From positions 1 through 36,693 of the forward strand of contig JADYYS010000047.1 of NCBI GenBank assembly GCA_020853525.1: a DNA stretch of 36,693 nt. Reading direction: 5' to 3'. The translations under genes and the position numbers were made by a program. The stretch comes from Ardenticatenales bacterium. GTDB lineage: Bacteria > Chloroflexota > Anaerolineae > Epilineales > Epilineaceae. How positions within the stretch are numbered: position 1 is the first letter of the stretch; every line of letters starts with the position of its first letter. This document shows, piece after piece, positions 1-8,276 of the stretch. Below the pieces are notes generated by a model that had not been told where the DNA came from, did not search any database, and saw only the letters and a program-made list of their open reading frames with translations.

Positions 1-43
1 CGCCTTCGCGGGCACCCAGAAGTCCGAAGCGCCCGCGAAGGCG
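1..43. repeat. Perfect 13-bp inverted repeat (hairpin)
   Basis: CGCCTTCGCGGGC at 1-13 pairs perfectly with GCCCGCGAAGGCG at 31-43 around a 17-nt loop. It lies downstream of the minus-strand lamin-tail gene. There is no T-run visible, so it could be either a dispersed palindromic repeat of the CGCCTTCGCGGG type or part of a terminator region. Confidence 0.6.
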
Positions 44-62
44 GGCGCAATGGCCGAAGGCC

Positions 63-92
63 ACCAGCCGGCCAGCTTTAGCTGCCGGTGGT
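63..92 (-). terminator. Possible terminator hairpin after lamin-tail gene
   Basis: An imperfect hairpin with CCGGC-CAGC on the left and GCTG-CCGG on the right around TTTA lies about 35 bp beyond the stop of the minus-strand lamin-tail gene. It has a single bulge and no clear U-tract, so the terminator role is inferred from position only. Confidence 0.3.
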
Positions 93-124
93 TCGTCGTC
101 CGCAAATCGAGATGTGACGGGGTA

Positions 125-3067
125 CTAATACTCCGCCACTGGATACGCTCGGGGTGCTCCCGATGGCCCGCTTCGTCGAGGCCGGGGCGACACGACGTCG
201 TTCGACCGCGAAGCCACGTTCGGCACCCTGATGAGGTCGGCCGCGCTGCGCGGCAGCACGCGGTACCCGCCCTCCCACGGTGCCCGCGCCGTGGACTGCG
301 CCGCGACGCCGACGACCGTCAGCCAGCGGCCCCGCGCCCAGCGTTGGCGCCCGATACCGGCCGAGCGCAGCAGGACGACCCGCGCCGGACCGCTCCCGTC
401 GTCAAGTGTGACGCTCGTGGCGCCGTAGCTGATCTGCCGCCCGCGCAGCCGCACGAGCCGCCCCTCGACGGCCTCGCCGATGCTCCCGGTGGCGATGTCC
501 GACGGCGGCACCGGGCCGCCCACGCCGTCCCACCATGCATCTTCCGGCCGGGCCAGCACGATCTGCCGCTCACCGCGGTAGTCGGCCAGGCGGCCGATCG
601 CCGACACCGGCTCGCCGACGCCGAACGATTTGAGGACGCGGTCGGCGGGCGCCAGGTAGACTCGTATGCCGCCGCTCTCGTCGCCAAGGTAGAACGTCCG
701 ACCGGCCAGCACGTTCGGCGCCGCCGTCACGCGGCCATGCACGACGACGCGTGTCCCGCGGCGCATGGCGCGCAGCGCAGCCATCGGCGCCGGCAGCGCA
801 ATCGGCGCCGCCGGCGCCCGCGCCGAGCCGCGCGTTCCGCTCGATCCGTGCGCGCCCCTGCCGCCGCGCCGGTCGGCCGCGCGACGCTCCCGGGCCAGGT
901 CGCCGGCATGTCGCTCGCCCGGTTCCAGCGCACGGTTGGGCTGGCCGGGCGTCACGGCCATGGCGGACGACCACCCGCCCGTGCCGTCCGCCGTCCGGCC
1001 CCATGACCGGTCATAGCCAGGTGTCGACGACCAGCTGAAGCTGTCCGCGACGGTGCCGTCCGGCCGGACGAGCTGCACGGTGTCGCCGCCGTTGTCAAAG
1101 GCGATGCCGGAAGCCGCCCGGTGGACGACAAGGAACCCGTGCGGATCGACGGCGTCGTTGTCGCCGAACCGGTACGCCCAGCCGCGGATGCTCGCTCGGG
1201 CGTCCTGCAACCGCCAACCGTCCAGTCGAGCGCGGTACGGCGAGGCGTTGAACAGCTCGACCCATTCGTCGGTGTGCGCCGCCGTCCCGTCCGCGTCCCA
1301 GTCGACCTCGGAGGGCGCGGGGAGGATCTCGTTGAGGGTCAGCGCGGGCGGCCCGTCGTGCACGTTGCCGGCCCGGCCGGGCGACGGATCGGGTTGGGCG
1401 CGCCAATCCGACGCGCTGTCCGTGTCGATGCCGCTCGGCAAGCGCTCGACCGTCAGGCCGGGACCGACGAGCGGCACGGATGGGTCGAATGCGTCGAGGT
1501 TGTCACCGTAGCTGACGGCGTCCGCCACCTCGATCGTCGGTGACCTCAGTCGGACGATGTCGCCCCTGTTGCCGAGCCCGCCGCCGATCCGCCCATCGCC
1601 GACGACGATGCGGGGTCCGGTGAAGGCGGGGGGCAGCCGTGAGACGGCGTCCGGACCGCCGATGATCGCGAAGCCGCCGGGCTCGACCGTGACGGCCGGC
1701 AGCGGGTCCCACGCGCCGCGATCGCCGATCGCCCAGCCCCCGAGTCCGGCGGCGGTTGCGGAGCGATTGTGGATCTCGACCCATTCTTCGGCCGCATCAT
1801 TTCCGCTGGCCTCGGGGTCGAACATCACCTCGCTGATGAGGAACGGGAGGTAGAGCGTCGCGGTGGCGGTCGCGGCGGGCGACGGCACGGCCGGCCCGCC
1901 CGGCACGGCCGTGCCGACGGGCGGCTCCATGGTCGCGGAGCCGCCGGCGGTCGCACTCGGGCCGGGCACGCTCGTCGACGCGCCGGCTGTCGGTGCAACG
2001 GGGGTGGCCCGGATGCCCGTGGCCCCGTTGGTCCGGCCGGGAGACGGGTTCAACCGATCCGTCCAACCGCCCGTCCCGTCCGGGTCGCGCGCCCAGCCGG
2101 CATCCGGGGCGCTGGCGCCGAAGTCGATCACGTCGGCCTGAGCGCCGTCCGGCCGGACGAGACGGGCGCTGTCGCCGCCGTTGTTCAGCGACAGGCCGGT
2201 CTCGCGCTTGAAGAAGACACGGTGCCCGCGGGCCGGCACGACGGCGTCTTCGAGGATGCGGTGGGCGGCGGAGCCGCCGTCGGCGATGTCATCGAGCAGC
2301 CACCCACGCAGGTTCAGATCGTTGGTGCCGACGTTGACCACCTCCACCCACTCATCCTCCCCGTTCGCCGTTCCGTCGCCGTCCCAGTCGATGCCGTGCG
2401 GCGCGGCCAGCACCTCGTTCAGGCGCACGTCCGCGTCCGCCGGCACCACCGGTGCGCCGGCCACCGTCGCCGTCGCTTGCGGCGAGGCATCGGTGGCCGG
2501 CGCTCCCGGCGAGGGCGTGGCCTGCACGACCCAGTCGGCCGCCACGTTGGAGTCCGTGCCCGCGGGCACCCGCTCCAGGCTGCTGCCGCCCGGCGCCGCC
2601 GGGGCCGGCGGATCGAACGCGCTGGTGTTGTCTCCCCAGCTGAGTGCGTCGATCACCGACCCGGCGCCGTCGGCCAGCTGCAGCCCGTCGCCGCTGTTGC
2701 CCAGACCATTGCCGATACGGGACACGGTGACCCGCTCCCCCGGCGCGTCCGGATAACGCTCGGCGAAGCGCGCACCGGCGACCACAATGTAGCCGCCGGG
2801 CGCGATCGTGATCTCAGGCAGCACGGTCATGGCGCGGGCGTCCGACAGGCGCCAGCCCCCCAGCGCGACCCCTTCCGGCCCCGGGTTGAAGAGCTCGACC
2901 CATTCGAAGTCGGTCTCGGTCCCCGCCGCCACCGGGTTCGCCTGCACCTCGTTGATCACGATCGACCCTTGCGCCGACCGCATCGTGTGTGCCGCCAAAC
3001 CCTGTGGTGTCGAAGCGAGCCAAATCGAAAGGCCGATCCCAAGCCCGAGCGTGCGCAACCGTTCCAT
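125..3067 (-). CDS. Secreted multi-lamin-tail-domain protein with C-terminal OB-fold
   Basis: A 980-residue predicted exported protein. The N-terminus has a signal peptide ending near LAAH (about residues 1-27). Four lamin-tail (LTD) repeats follow, each opening with an (L/V)NE(V/I) or ISEVMFDP motif and carrying EWVE(L/V/I).N and GW.(L/I).D signatures: roughly residues 35-190, 212-345, 410-565 and 575-715. Two of them contain a DWDxDGT loop like a calcium-binding segment. P/T/A-rich linkers separate the repeats. The region at about 790-880 (VVVHGRVTAAP, FYLGDESGGIRVYL) resembles the OB-fold-like domain often paired with LTDs. The start is supported by AGGAGG 7 nt upstream. LTD proteins are usually cell-surface or extracellular; a role in adhesion or extracellular nucleic-acid binding is inference. 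The end reads cleanly to a TAG stop. Confidence 0.85.
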   Translation of the reverse strand: MERLRTLGLGIGLSIWLASTPQGLAAHTMRSAQGSIVINEVQANPVAAGTETDFEWVELFNPGPEGVALGGWRLSDARAMTVLPEITIAPGGYIVVAGARFAERYPDAPGERVTVSRIGNGLGNSGDGLQLADGAGSVIDALSWGDNTSAFDPPAPAAPGGSSLERVPAGTDSNVAADWVVQATPSPGAPATDASPQATATVAGAPVVPADADVRLNEVLAAPHGIDWDGDGTANGEDEWVEVVNVGTNDLNLRGWLLDDIADGGSAAHRILEDAVVPARGHRVFFKRETGLSLNNGGDSARLVRPDGAQADVIDFGASAPDAGWARDPDGTGGWTDRLNPSPGRTNGATGIRATPVAPTAGASTSVPGPSATAGGSATMEPPVGTAVPGGPAVPSPAATATATLYLPFLISEVMFDPEASGNDAAEEWVEIHNRSATAAGLGGWAIGDRGAWDPLPAVTVEPGGFAIIGGPDAVSRLPPAFTGPRIVVGDGRIGGGLGNRGDIVRLRSPTIEVADAVSYGDNLDAFDPSVPLVGPGLTVERLPSGIDTDSASDWRAQPDPSPGRAGNVHDGPPALTLNEILPAPSEVDWDADGTAAHTDEWVELFNASPYRARLDGWRLQDARASIRGWAYRFGDNDAVDPHGFLVVHRAASGIAFDNGGDTVQLVRPDGTVADSFSWSSTPGYDRSWGRTADGTGGWSSAMAVTPGQPNRALEPGERHAGDLARERRAADRRGGRGAHGSSGTRGSARAPAAPIALPAPMAALRAMRRGTRVVVHGRVTAAPNVLAGRTFYLGDESGGIRVYLAPADRVLKSFGVGEPVSAIGRLADYRGERQIVLARPEDAWWDGVGGPVPPSDIATGSIGEAVEGRLVRLRGRQISYGATSVTLDDGSGPARVVLLRSAGIGRQRWARGRWLTVVGVAAQSTARAPWEGGYRVLPRSAADLIRVPNVASRSNDVVSPRPRRSGPSGAPRAYPVAEY

Positions 3068-3446
3068 CGCCCTTCCTCCTGAGCTTCGTCGAGGCGCTGC
3101 CGGCTGCGAAAGGGAGGTTGCCCTCGATTCCCATCGCCACAGTCCGACAACCGCGTGGCCAGCAGCGTACGGTGCGCGGCGCCCCGCCGGAAGGGCGGCA
3201 CGGACAGCATCGCGACAAGGTGCGCGACAAGGTGGGCGACAAGGTGGGCGACACCCATTGCGACAGCGCGCTGACAGGCCGACGACAGCGCGGTCAGCGT
3301 GGCGTCAGCACGGCGGCGGGCGGCGGCGAGCATGCGGGCCGGCCTGGGACCGCCGGGCGTCAAGCGGTCAGCGTGAGGTGCGGGTATGCTGTGAACCAGA
3401 TGTGCGGGCTACGAAATGTTCCGCACCGACCTGAGGAGAACGAACG
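3068..3446. other. Divergent intergenic region with 12-bp tandem repeat
   Basis: This 379-bp stretch separates the minus-strand lamin-tail gene from the plus-strand small secreted gene and must hold both promoters. I see no convincing gene. It holds strong ribosome binding sites at both ends (CCTCCT at 3075-3080 for the minus gene, GAGGAG at 3433-3438 for the plus gene) and the 12-bp tandem repeat listed separately. No clear -10/-35 pair stands out. Confidence 0.6.
3213..3252. repeat. 12-bp tandem repeat, about 3.3 copies
   Basis: Units of CGACAAGGTGSG occupy 3213-3224, 3225-3236 and 3237-3248, and a fourth partial unit starts CGAC. It is intergenic between two divergent genes. It matches in period, though not in sequence, the 12-bp repeats at 8226 and 32321. 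Confidence 0.85.
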
Positions 3447-3929
3447 ATGCGCCGCTTGTGGATGACCGCCTTCCTGACCGCCGCCGCCTTCACCGCCCAC
3501 ACGACCGCCGCCCATGCAGATGCCGGCCTGCGCGAGTACAAGGAAGCCATGCGGCCGTTCACGCCGGTCATCGCCGCTTGGACCGCGGAAGCCCAGTCGT
3601 TCGGCGACGCCGCGCTGACGAAGCCCGAGCTCGTCTGCAAGCCCGAAATCGCCGAGATGGCCCGCCGAGGCGGCTCGATCGCCATCGACGTTGCCGGCAC
3701 CGCCGCCCCCGATGCGCTCGCGATGGCGCACGTCGATCTCGCCAACGCGTTCGTCGAGATGTCCTATGCGCTCGACCATGCTTGCGGCGCCGCCGACCCG
3801 CTCGCCCGCACGCTCGCTCCGTCCGTCGTGAAGGCGCAGCGCGCCCTCGGCGCCATCCGCCGCTTCGTGGACGACGGCATCGCGCCGATCGAGCTGCCCT
3901 CCCCTGGGCCCGCGCACGAGACGAACTGA
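3447..3929 (+). CDS. Small secreted protein of unknown function
   Basis: A 160-residue protein with a clear signal peptide (charged MRR, hydrophobic stretch, cleavage near AHA-DA at about residue 25). The mature part is alanine-rich and probably helical, with two cysteines (about residues 64 and 112) that could form one disulfide. I do not recognise a family. The start is fixed by GAGGAG 8 nt upstream of the ATG. A strong hairpin at 3990-4024 follows, so it is probably a single-gene transcript. Its divergent neighbour is also an exported protein. Confidence 0.75.
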   Translation: MRRLWMTAFLTAAAFTAHTTAAHADAGLREYKEAMRPFTPVIAAWTAEAQSFGDAALTKPELVCKPEIAEMARRGGSIAIDVAGTAAPDALAMAHVDLANAFVEMSYALDHACGAADPLARTLAPSVVKAQRALGAIRRFVDDGIAPIELPSPGPAHETN

Positions 3930-3989
3930 CCTGCTGCATGACCCCGCGCGCCGCCGGCGACCGGCGCGAAGGAACCCACAGTCCGGACC

Positions 3990-4024
3990 CGACGATGGGG
4001 GCGTGGTGAACGCCCCCATCGTCG
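3990..4024 (+). terminator. Perfect 14-bp stem hairpin
   Basis: CGACGATGGGGGCG (3990-4003) pairs perfectly with CGCCCCCATCGTCG (4011-4024) around a 7-nt loop, 60 bp after the stop of the small secreted gene. There is no following T-run, as is common in GC-rich genomes. It also argues against any start codon inside it for the next gene. Confidence 0.6.
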
Positions 4025-4107
4025 CGTGTCCCACCGGCATGACGGTTGCTGTAGGATTCATCTCGTTCGCAACCCGTTCCGAACGCTCCACCACCCCTGG
4101 AAGCCCG

Positions 4108-5415
4108 ATGTCCTCGAACGCTTGGAAGGCCGCCCTCATCGCCGGCTCGGTGCTGGCGACCCTCGGCCGTCCGGTCCTCGCCCAGCCCACCGCACCGCCC
4201 GCCGGCACGCCGCCGGCCGGCGACGGCACCCCCACGGCGCTGCCCGGCGAGCCGATCGCGATCGGCGCCGCAGTGCCGCTCGGCCTCGTCGTGCCGGACA
4301 GCGAGGTGGTGTACGGTCCGACGCTTTACGGATTCGACACCGCGGAGTTCGTGGCCGAGGCCGGCGGCTACCTGGCGGGTTACAGCGAGCCGGTGGGCGG
4401 TGAGGTCCTCACCGGAGCGGCCATCGTCGAGCGCGTCGCCAACGCCTACAGCGTCGGGCCGCGCGTGCTGCTCACGCTCATCGAACAGCGCAGCGGCTGG
4501 CTGCGCGCGACGAGCCCGGCGGAGCGCACCTATCCCCTCGGCGGCGCCGTGCCCGGGCTCTACAACGGGCTGCTCGAGGCCGCCGACGCGCTGAACGCCG
4601 GCTATTACGGCCGGCGCTTCGAGAGCCGCGACACGCTGCTGCTCAAGGATGGCCGGACGGTGCGCGTCGGGTCCGAGGTTAACGCGGGCAGCTTCGCCGT
4701 GCTCGGCGTGCTGTCGTCCGACGTCGCCGCCGCCGACTGGCCGGCGCTGGCCGCGCCGAGCCGGTTCTGGACGACATGGACGATGCTGTTCGGTGACGAG
4801 CCGCTCTACTTCAACAACACCCCGGTCCGAGCGGACGAGATGCCGCCGTTCCCGCTCCGCCTGCCGTTTGCCGACGGCACGGTGTGGTACTTCGTCCAGG
4901 GCCCGGCCAGCCCGCGCGGCCGGGGCGGTCCGCGGGCCGCCGTGTCGTTCGCGCCGCCGCCGAGCGGCCCGGCCGGCTGCACGCCGTCCGCCGAATGGGT
5001 CGTCGCGGCCGCCGACGGCACGGTGACGCACAGCGACGGCATGAGCGTGGTCATCGCCGGTGCCGTCGACGGTTTCGCCGGCATCGGTTGGAGCGTGACG
5101 TACCACCATCTGGCGCCGCAGGAGCGGGTAGCCGCCGGCACGAACGTCGACGTCGGCGAACCGATCGGCCACCCATCGTGCGATGGCGGGTCGGATTCGA
5201 TGACGCGCGTGTCGCTGGCGCGGCGATTCAACGGCGAATGGGTGCCGTCCGACCTGCCCGCTGCCCCGCTGCAGTTGGACGGCTGGGCGGCGTTGCCCGG
5301 CGCGCTGCCCGGTGACGGCACGCTCATCCGCTCCGACGCCGCCGCACGGCAGGCCGCCATGCAGAAGGTCGACGCCCTGAACGGGATCGTCGCCGGATTG
5401 GGCGGCCGGCCGTGA
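4108..5415 (+). CDS. LasA/M23-like secreted protein with apparently degenerate zinc site
   Basis: A 435-residue exported protein. The ATG at 4108 is chosen because it gives a signal peptide (MSSNAWKAALIAGSVLA...VLAQ); an upstream in-frame start would begin inside a hairpin. The layout matches LasA-type M23 proteins seen in Chloroflexota: an N-terminal region with a VGPRVLLTLIEQRSGWL segment like a lytic-transglycosylase-type helix, then a C-terminal lysostaphin-like barrel with ADGTVWYFVQGP, TYHHLAP and GEPIGHPSCDGG. In related proteins the segment after WYF is GGPHG...ALDF and supplies His and Asp zinc ligands; here it reads QGPASPRG...AVSF, so both look replaced, while His in YHHL remains. 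Peptidoglycan binding without hydrolysis is therefore possible. Its stop overlaps the next start (GTGA), implying translational coupling. Confidence 0.7.
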   Translation: MSSNAWKAALIAGSVLATLGRPVLAQPTAPPAGTPPAGDGTPTALPGEPIAIGAAVPLGLVVPDSEVVYGPTLYGFDTAEFVAEAGGYLAGYSEPVGGEVLTGAAIVERVANAYSVGPRVLLTLIEQRSGWLRATSPAERTYPLGGAVPGLYNGLLEAADALNAGYYGRRFESRDTLLLKDGRTVRVGSEVNAGSFAVLGVLSSDVAAADWPALAAPSRFWTTWTMLFGDEPLYFNNTPVRADEMPPFPLRLPFADGTVWYFVQGPASPRGRGGPRAAVSFAPPPSGPAGCTPSAEWVVAAADGTVTHSDGMSVVIAGAVDGFAGIGWSVTYHHLAPQERVAAGTNVDVGEPIGHPSCDGGSDSMTRVSLARRFNGEWVPSDLPAAPLQLDGWAALPGALPGDGTLIRSDAAARQAAMQKVDALNGIVAGLGGRP

Positions 5416-6551
5416 TCCTGCAGTACTGGCAGCGCTTCCGCCGCATCTGGCTGGGCATCTTCGCCCTGTTGGCGATGCTCGGGGTCGGGATCAGCTTGCT
5501 CAACCAGGGCACGTTCGAGGTCTTCAATCCGACGTGCGACGCGCGCCCGAACTACGATCCGGGTGTCGACCCGACCGTGCAGGCCAAGCTGAACTACCTG
5601 TATGACAACGGCCTGCTCTACTGCGCCGAGCCCAAAGTGCCGTTCCGCGGGCTGCGCGGCCCGATCTATTGGGGCAGCGACGGGATGTCGGCGCTGCTGT
5701 TCTTCCAGGCGGACAGCTTGGCGGGCGTCGGCATCGTCACCTACCTCTACAACGACACGTACCGCGTCGGACCGCCCGGCGACAGCCCGCCCTATTCCTA
5801 CGGCGAGCTGCGCGCCGGCCGGCCCGCCCTCGTCAACCAGGCGCCGGACGGCGCGACAACGTACTTCTACCGCCGCGACGGTGCGCCGCTGAACAGCGAC
5901 GCCGTGGTGAACCTCTCGATCGACGGGCCGGCGCAGCCCCGCACGCCCGCCCCGGTCGGCGGCCGAAGCGTCTGGCGCGATGTCGACCGGATCATCGCCA
6001 CGCTCCGCGGCACGAGCCCCACGAAGCTGAACGCCGGCACGGCGCGCTCCACCGTGGCGCTCACCTTCCTGAGCGAGCGTTGGCGCAGCGGCGTCCGGCG
6101 CGCCGGGGTCGAGCCGTTCATCGACGAGGACGGTACGCCGTCCGTTCTCCGGCTGCGCGACGCCCAGTTGGACGGGACGCTGCCCGCCGAGCCGTTCGTG
6201 TTCCAGCGCTCCAGCGGCGCGTTCGGCCAGAGCCTCTGGGTGGCCAACGTCGTCACGACGACGGTTCCGGCGCTCGTGATCGCGCCGACCGGCGTGCCAA
6301 GCGGAGCGGCCGTTACGACCGGCGGTACGACCGGCGGTACGGCCGGCGCCGCCGACGCGCGCGAAACGGTCCTCCCGATCAGCACGAGCATCTGGCAATC
6401 CGCCGCGATGCTCGTGCCGCTGGCGGTCTTCGCGTTCGACCCGCTGCCCGTCCCGGCCGGCACGCCGCTCGAGGCCCGCTTCTGGGCCGACGGAACGCGC
6501 CTCGGCGACGGCGCGCCGCCCGACCGCGTCTGGCCGGTCACGTTCCCGTGA
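5412..6551 (+). CDS. Single-pass membrane-anchored protein, unknown function
   Basis: A 379-residue protein beginning with GTG that overlaps the preceding stop by 4 nt. A short basic N-terminus (RFRR) is followed by one hydrophobic segment at about residues 12-31 (IWLGIFALLAMLGVGISLL), so a type II anchor or uncleaved signal is likely with the rest outside. The body has aromatic-rich strands (YLYDNGLLYC, ALLFFQADSL, GIVTYLYNDTYRVG) and two cysteines that might pair. Near residues 300-315 there is a T/G-rich linker made by a 12-bp tandem repeat, followed by a beta-rich C-terminus. I do not recognise a family. Its coupling on both sides, to a LasA-like protein and an IMPase-family enzyme, suggests an envelope role; that is inference. 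Confidence 0.7.
   Translation: MILQYWQRFRRIWLGIFALLAMLGVGISLLNQGTFEVFNPTCDARPNYDPGVDPTVQAKLNYLYDNGLLYCAEPKVPFRGLRGPIYWGSDGMSALLFFQADSLAGVGIVTYLYNDTYRVGPPGDSPPYSYGELRAGRPALVNQAPDGATTYFYRRDGAPLNSDAVVNLSIDGPAQPRTPAPVGGRSVWRDVDRIIATLRGTSPTKLNAGTARSTVALTFLSERWRSGVRRAGVEPFIDEDGTPSVLRLRDAQLDGTLPAEPFVFQRSSGAFGQSLWVANVVTTTVPALVIAPTGVPSGAAVTTGGTTGGTAGAADARETVLPISTSIWQSAAMLVPLAVFAFDPLPVPAGTPLEARFWADGTRLGDGAPPDRVWPVTFP
6311..6346. repeat. In-frame 12-bp tandem repeat, three copies
   Basis: Units CGTTACGACCGG, CGGTACGACCGG and CGGTACGGCCGG lie head to tail inside the membrane-protein gene and encode a TTGGTTGGT-type linker. The period equals one turn of four codons, so copy number can change without shifting the frame. 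Confidence 0.8.
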
Positions 6552-7432
6552 GCGCAGCACCGCCCGAGCTGCGCCTGGCGGCCGAGGAGATCGCTCGCCA
6601 GGCGGGTGCGATCGTCCGAACGTTCTACGAACAGGGCTTCGCGATCGACCACAAGGGCGATGTCGGCAACGTCGTGACGGACGCGGATCGGGCCAGCGAG
6701 GCGCATATCGTGGCGGCGCTTCGAGCGCGCTATCCGGCGCACGCGATCGTGGCCGAGGAAGGCAGCGGCGTGGAGGGCGGGGACGGCGGGAATGGTCGGG
6801 ACGGCGGCGACGGTGGAGGCGAGGACGATCCGACGGTCACGTGGCTCGTCGATCCGCTGGACGGCACGAACAACTTCGCCCATGGCTTCCCGGTCTTCGC
6901 CGTTACGCTGGCGGCGGTCGTCGGCGGCCGCGTGCTGGCCGGCGCGACATACGATCCGCTGCGCGACGAGATGTACAGCGCCCATCGCGGCGGCGGCGCC
7001 ACGCTGAACGGGCGTCCGATGGCGGTGTCCGGCACGCGCCGGCTGGCGGCGGCGCTCGTCGGCACGGGCTTCGCGTACGACAAGTCGACAACCGTCGACA
7101 ACAACCTGGCCGAGGTCGTCACGCTGGTGCCGCTCGTGCGCGGCCTGCGCCGCGCCGGTGCGTGCGCGCTCGACCTGGCGTGGGTGGCGGCCGGGCGCCT
7201 GGACGCGTTCTGGGAGCGAGGCCCGCAGGCCTGGGACATGGCGGCCGGGGTCCTTCTCGTGACCGAGGCGGGTGGGACCGTGACCGGCCATCGCGGCGAA
7301 CCGCTCGACCTCGACGGCGGCCGCATCGTGGCCACGAACACGCACCTCCATCCGGTCATCCTCGAGCGACTGGCCGCGGCGCGCATCCTGATCGGACTTC
7401 TGCCGCAGCCGGCACCGGCCGTGGCCGTATGA
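6548..7432 (+). CDS. Inositol-monophosphatase family phosphatase
   Basis: A 294-residue Mg-dependent phosphatase. GTG at 6548 overlaps the preceding TGA and gives the normal family length. Family motifs are intact: VVTDADRASE (about 41-50), the metal-binding EE of AEEGSG (about 69), DPLDGTNNF (about 102-110, metal and phosphate site) and WDMAAG (about 229-234, second metal aspartate). Members hydrolyse inositol-1-phosphate, histidinol phosphate or related sugar/nucleotide phosphates; sequence alone does not fix the substrate. An odd Gly/Asp-rich insert (about residues 76-96) splits the usual GEE-to-DPLDG spacing, as if a low-complexity repeat expanded there. The next gene starts within its stop (ATGA). 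Confidence 0.88.
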   Translation: MSAAPPELRLAAEEIARQAGAIVRTFYEQGFAIDHKGDVGNVVTDADRASEAHIVAALRARYPAHAIVAEEGSGVEGGDGGNGRDGGDGGGEDDPTVTWLVDPLDGTNNFAHGFPVFAVTLAAVVGGRVLAGATYDPLRDEMYSAHRGGGATLNGRPMAVSGTRRLAAALVGTGFAYDKSTTVDNNLAEVVTLVPLVRGLRRAGACALDLAWVAAGRLDAFWERGPQAWDMAAGVLLVTEAGGTVTGHRGEPLDLDGGRIVATNTHLHPVILERLAAARILIGLLPQPAPAVAV

Positions 7433-8229
7433 CCGCCGCCGCCGGCTTCCTGTCCGTCCTGACGCACGCCGGCATCGCGCACGATCACTGGGCGGGCGGC
7501 GCCGAGTCGGCGCATCCCGCGAGCCTCCCGCCGCACCGCCTGATCGTCGCCGACGATCCGGCGGCGTTCGCGCACGTGACCGGCGCCACGGTCGTCGTCG
7601 TCCCGCTCGGTACGGCCGCCGGCGCGCCGCGGTTCGCGGTGGCGATGGCGGGCGAGGTGCCGAGCGCGGTGTTGGTCGAAGTGGCGGCGATCGAGGCGCG
7701 GAGCGCGCGTGATCGGCCGCTGGCGCCGGTCAGCGCCGATGTCGGGCGGCTGCTCCACCTCGTGTGCCGCGCCCGCCGCGCCCGCAGCGTCCTCGACATC
7801 GGTTCCGGCGCCGGCACCGCCACGCTCTGGCTGGCGGCCGGCGTTCGCCAGCCGGGCGGCCGCGTCGTGGCGATCGAAAAGGACTCGGCGCGGCGATCGC
7901 TGGCCGTCGCCGCCGTGGCGCGGGCCGGTATGAAGGCCTTCGTCGACGTCCAGATGGGCGACGCGGATCGGCTGCTCGACCGCCTCCCAGGCCGCTTCGA
8001 CCTCGTCCTGCTCGACGAAACCGCCGAAGCGCGCGAAGGGCACTTGCTGGCGCTGTTCGAGGGCGCGTTCCTGTCGCCCCGGGCGCTCCTCTTCTCGCAC
8101 GGCGGCCTCGCCGAACCCGTCGCCCTGGCGCGGACGCACGCCCACCTGCAGGTGCTGCCCGAGATCGTCGCCACGACGTCGCTCGGCATCGGCGCCGGGC
8201 TGTTCGTGGCGGTCACCGCCCCCGCCTGA
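7429..8229 (+). CDS. SAM-dependent O-methyltransferase-like protein
   Basis: A 266-residue class I methyltransferase. The ATG overlaps the upstream TGA by 4 nt. The SAM-binding core begins with motif I (VLDIGSGAGTATLWLA, about residues 121-136), then the acidic strand-2 end RVVAIEKD, an aspartate-containing MGDADRLLDRLP, and FDLVLLDET as motif IV. This order is that of O-methyltransferase family 3 / Methyltransf_24 proteins. The N-terminal 100 residues are an accessory region without a recognised motif. The stop codon lies inside a 12-bp tandem repeat. Being between an IMPase-family enzyme and an O-antigen-ligase-like protein suggests action on a glycan or small envelope precursor, but no substrate is evident. 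Confidence 0.75.
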   Translation: MTAAAGFLSVLTHAGIAHDHWAGGAESAHPASLPPHRLIVADDPAAFAHVTGATVVVVPLGTAAGAPRFAVAMAGEVPSAVLVEVAAIEARSARDRPLAPVSADVGRLLHLVCRARRARSVLDIGSGAGTATLWLAAGVRQPGGRVVAIEKDSARRSLAVAAVARAGMKAFVDVQMGDADRLLDRLPGRFDLVLLDETAEAREGHLLALFEGAFLSPRALLFSHGGLAEPVALARTHAHLQVLPEIVATTSLGIGAGLFVAVTAPA

Positions 8230-8261
8230 TCCTGCACCTGATCCTGCGCCTGATCCTGCTG
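8226..8261. repeat. 12-bp tandem repeat spanning a stop codon, three copies
   Basis: CCTGATCCTGCA, CCTGATCCTGCG and CCTGATCCTGCT lie at 8226-8237, 8238-8249 and 8250-8261. Because the unit is 12 bp, each copy carries TGA in the reading frame of the methyltransferase, giving three consecutive in-frame stops just before the next gene. Confidence 0.9.
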
Positions 8262-8276
8262 CGAGGCCGGCCCCCG

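Noticed and set aside
50-1006. Long open frame on the plus strand opposite the lamin-tail gene
   Set aside because: Arg/Pro/His-rich translation without motifs; it is the antisense shadow of a high-GC gene. Similar shadows at 1769-3082, 8336-10684, 9810-11420, 11171-13261 and 29948-32578 were rejected for the same reason.
3213-3252. Possible CRISPR array
   Set aside because: The repeat unit is 12 bp with no spacers; it is a simple tandem repeat. No CRISPR array or cas gene was seen anywhere in the window.
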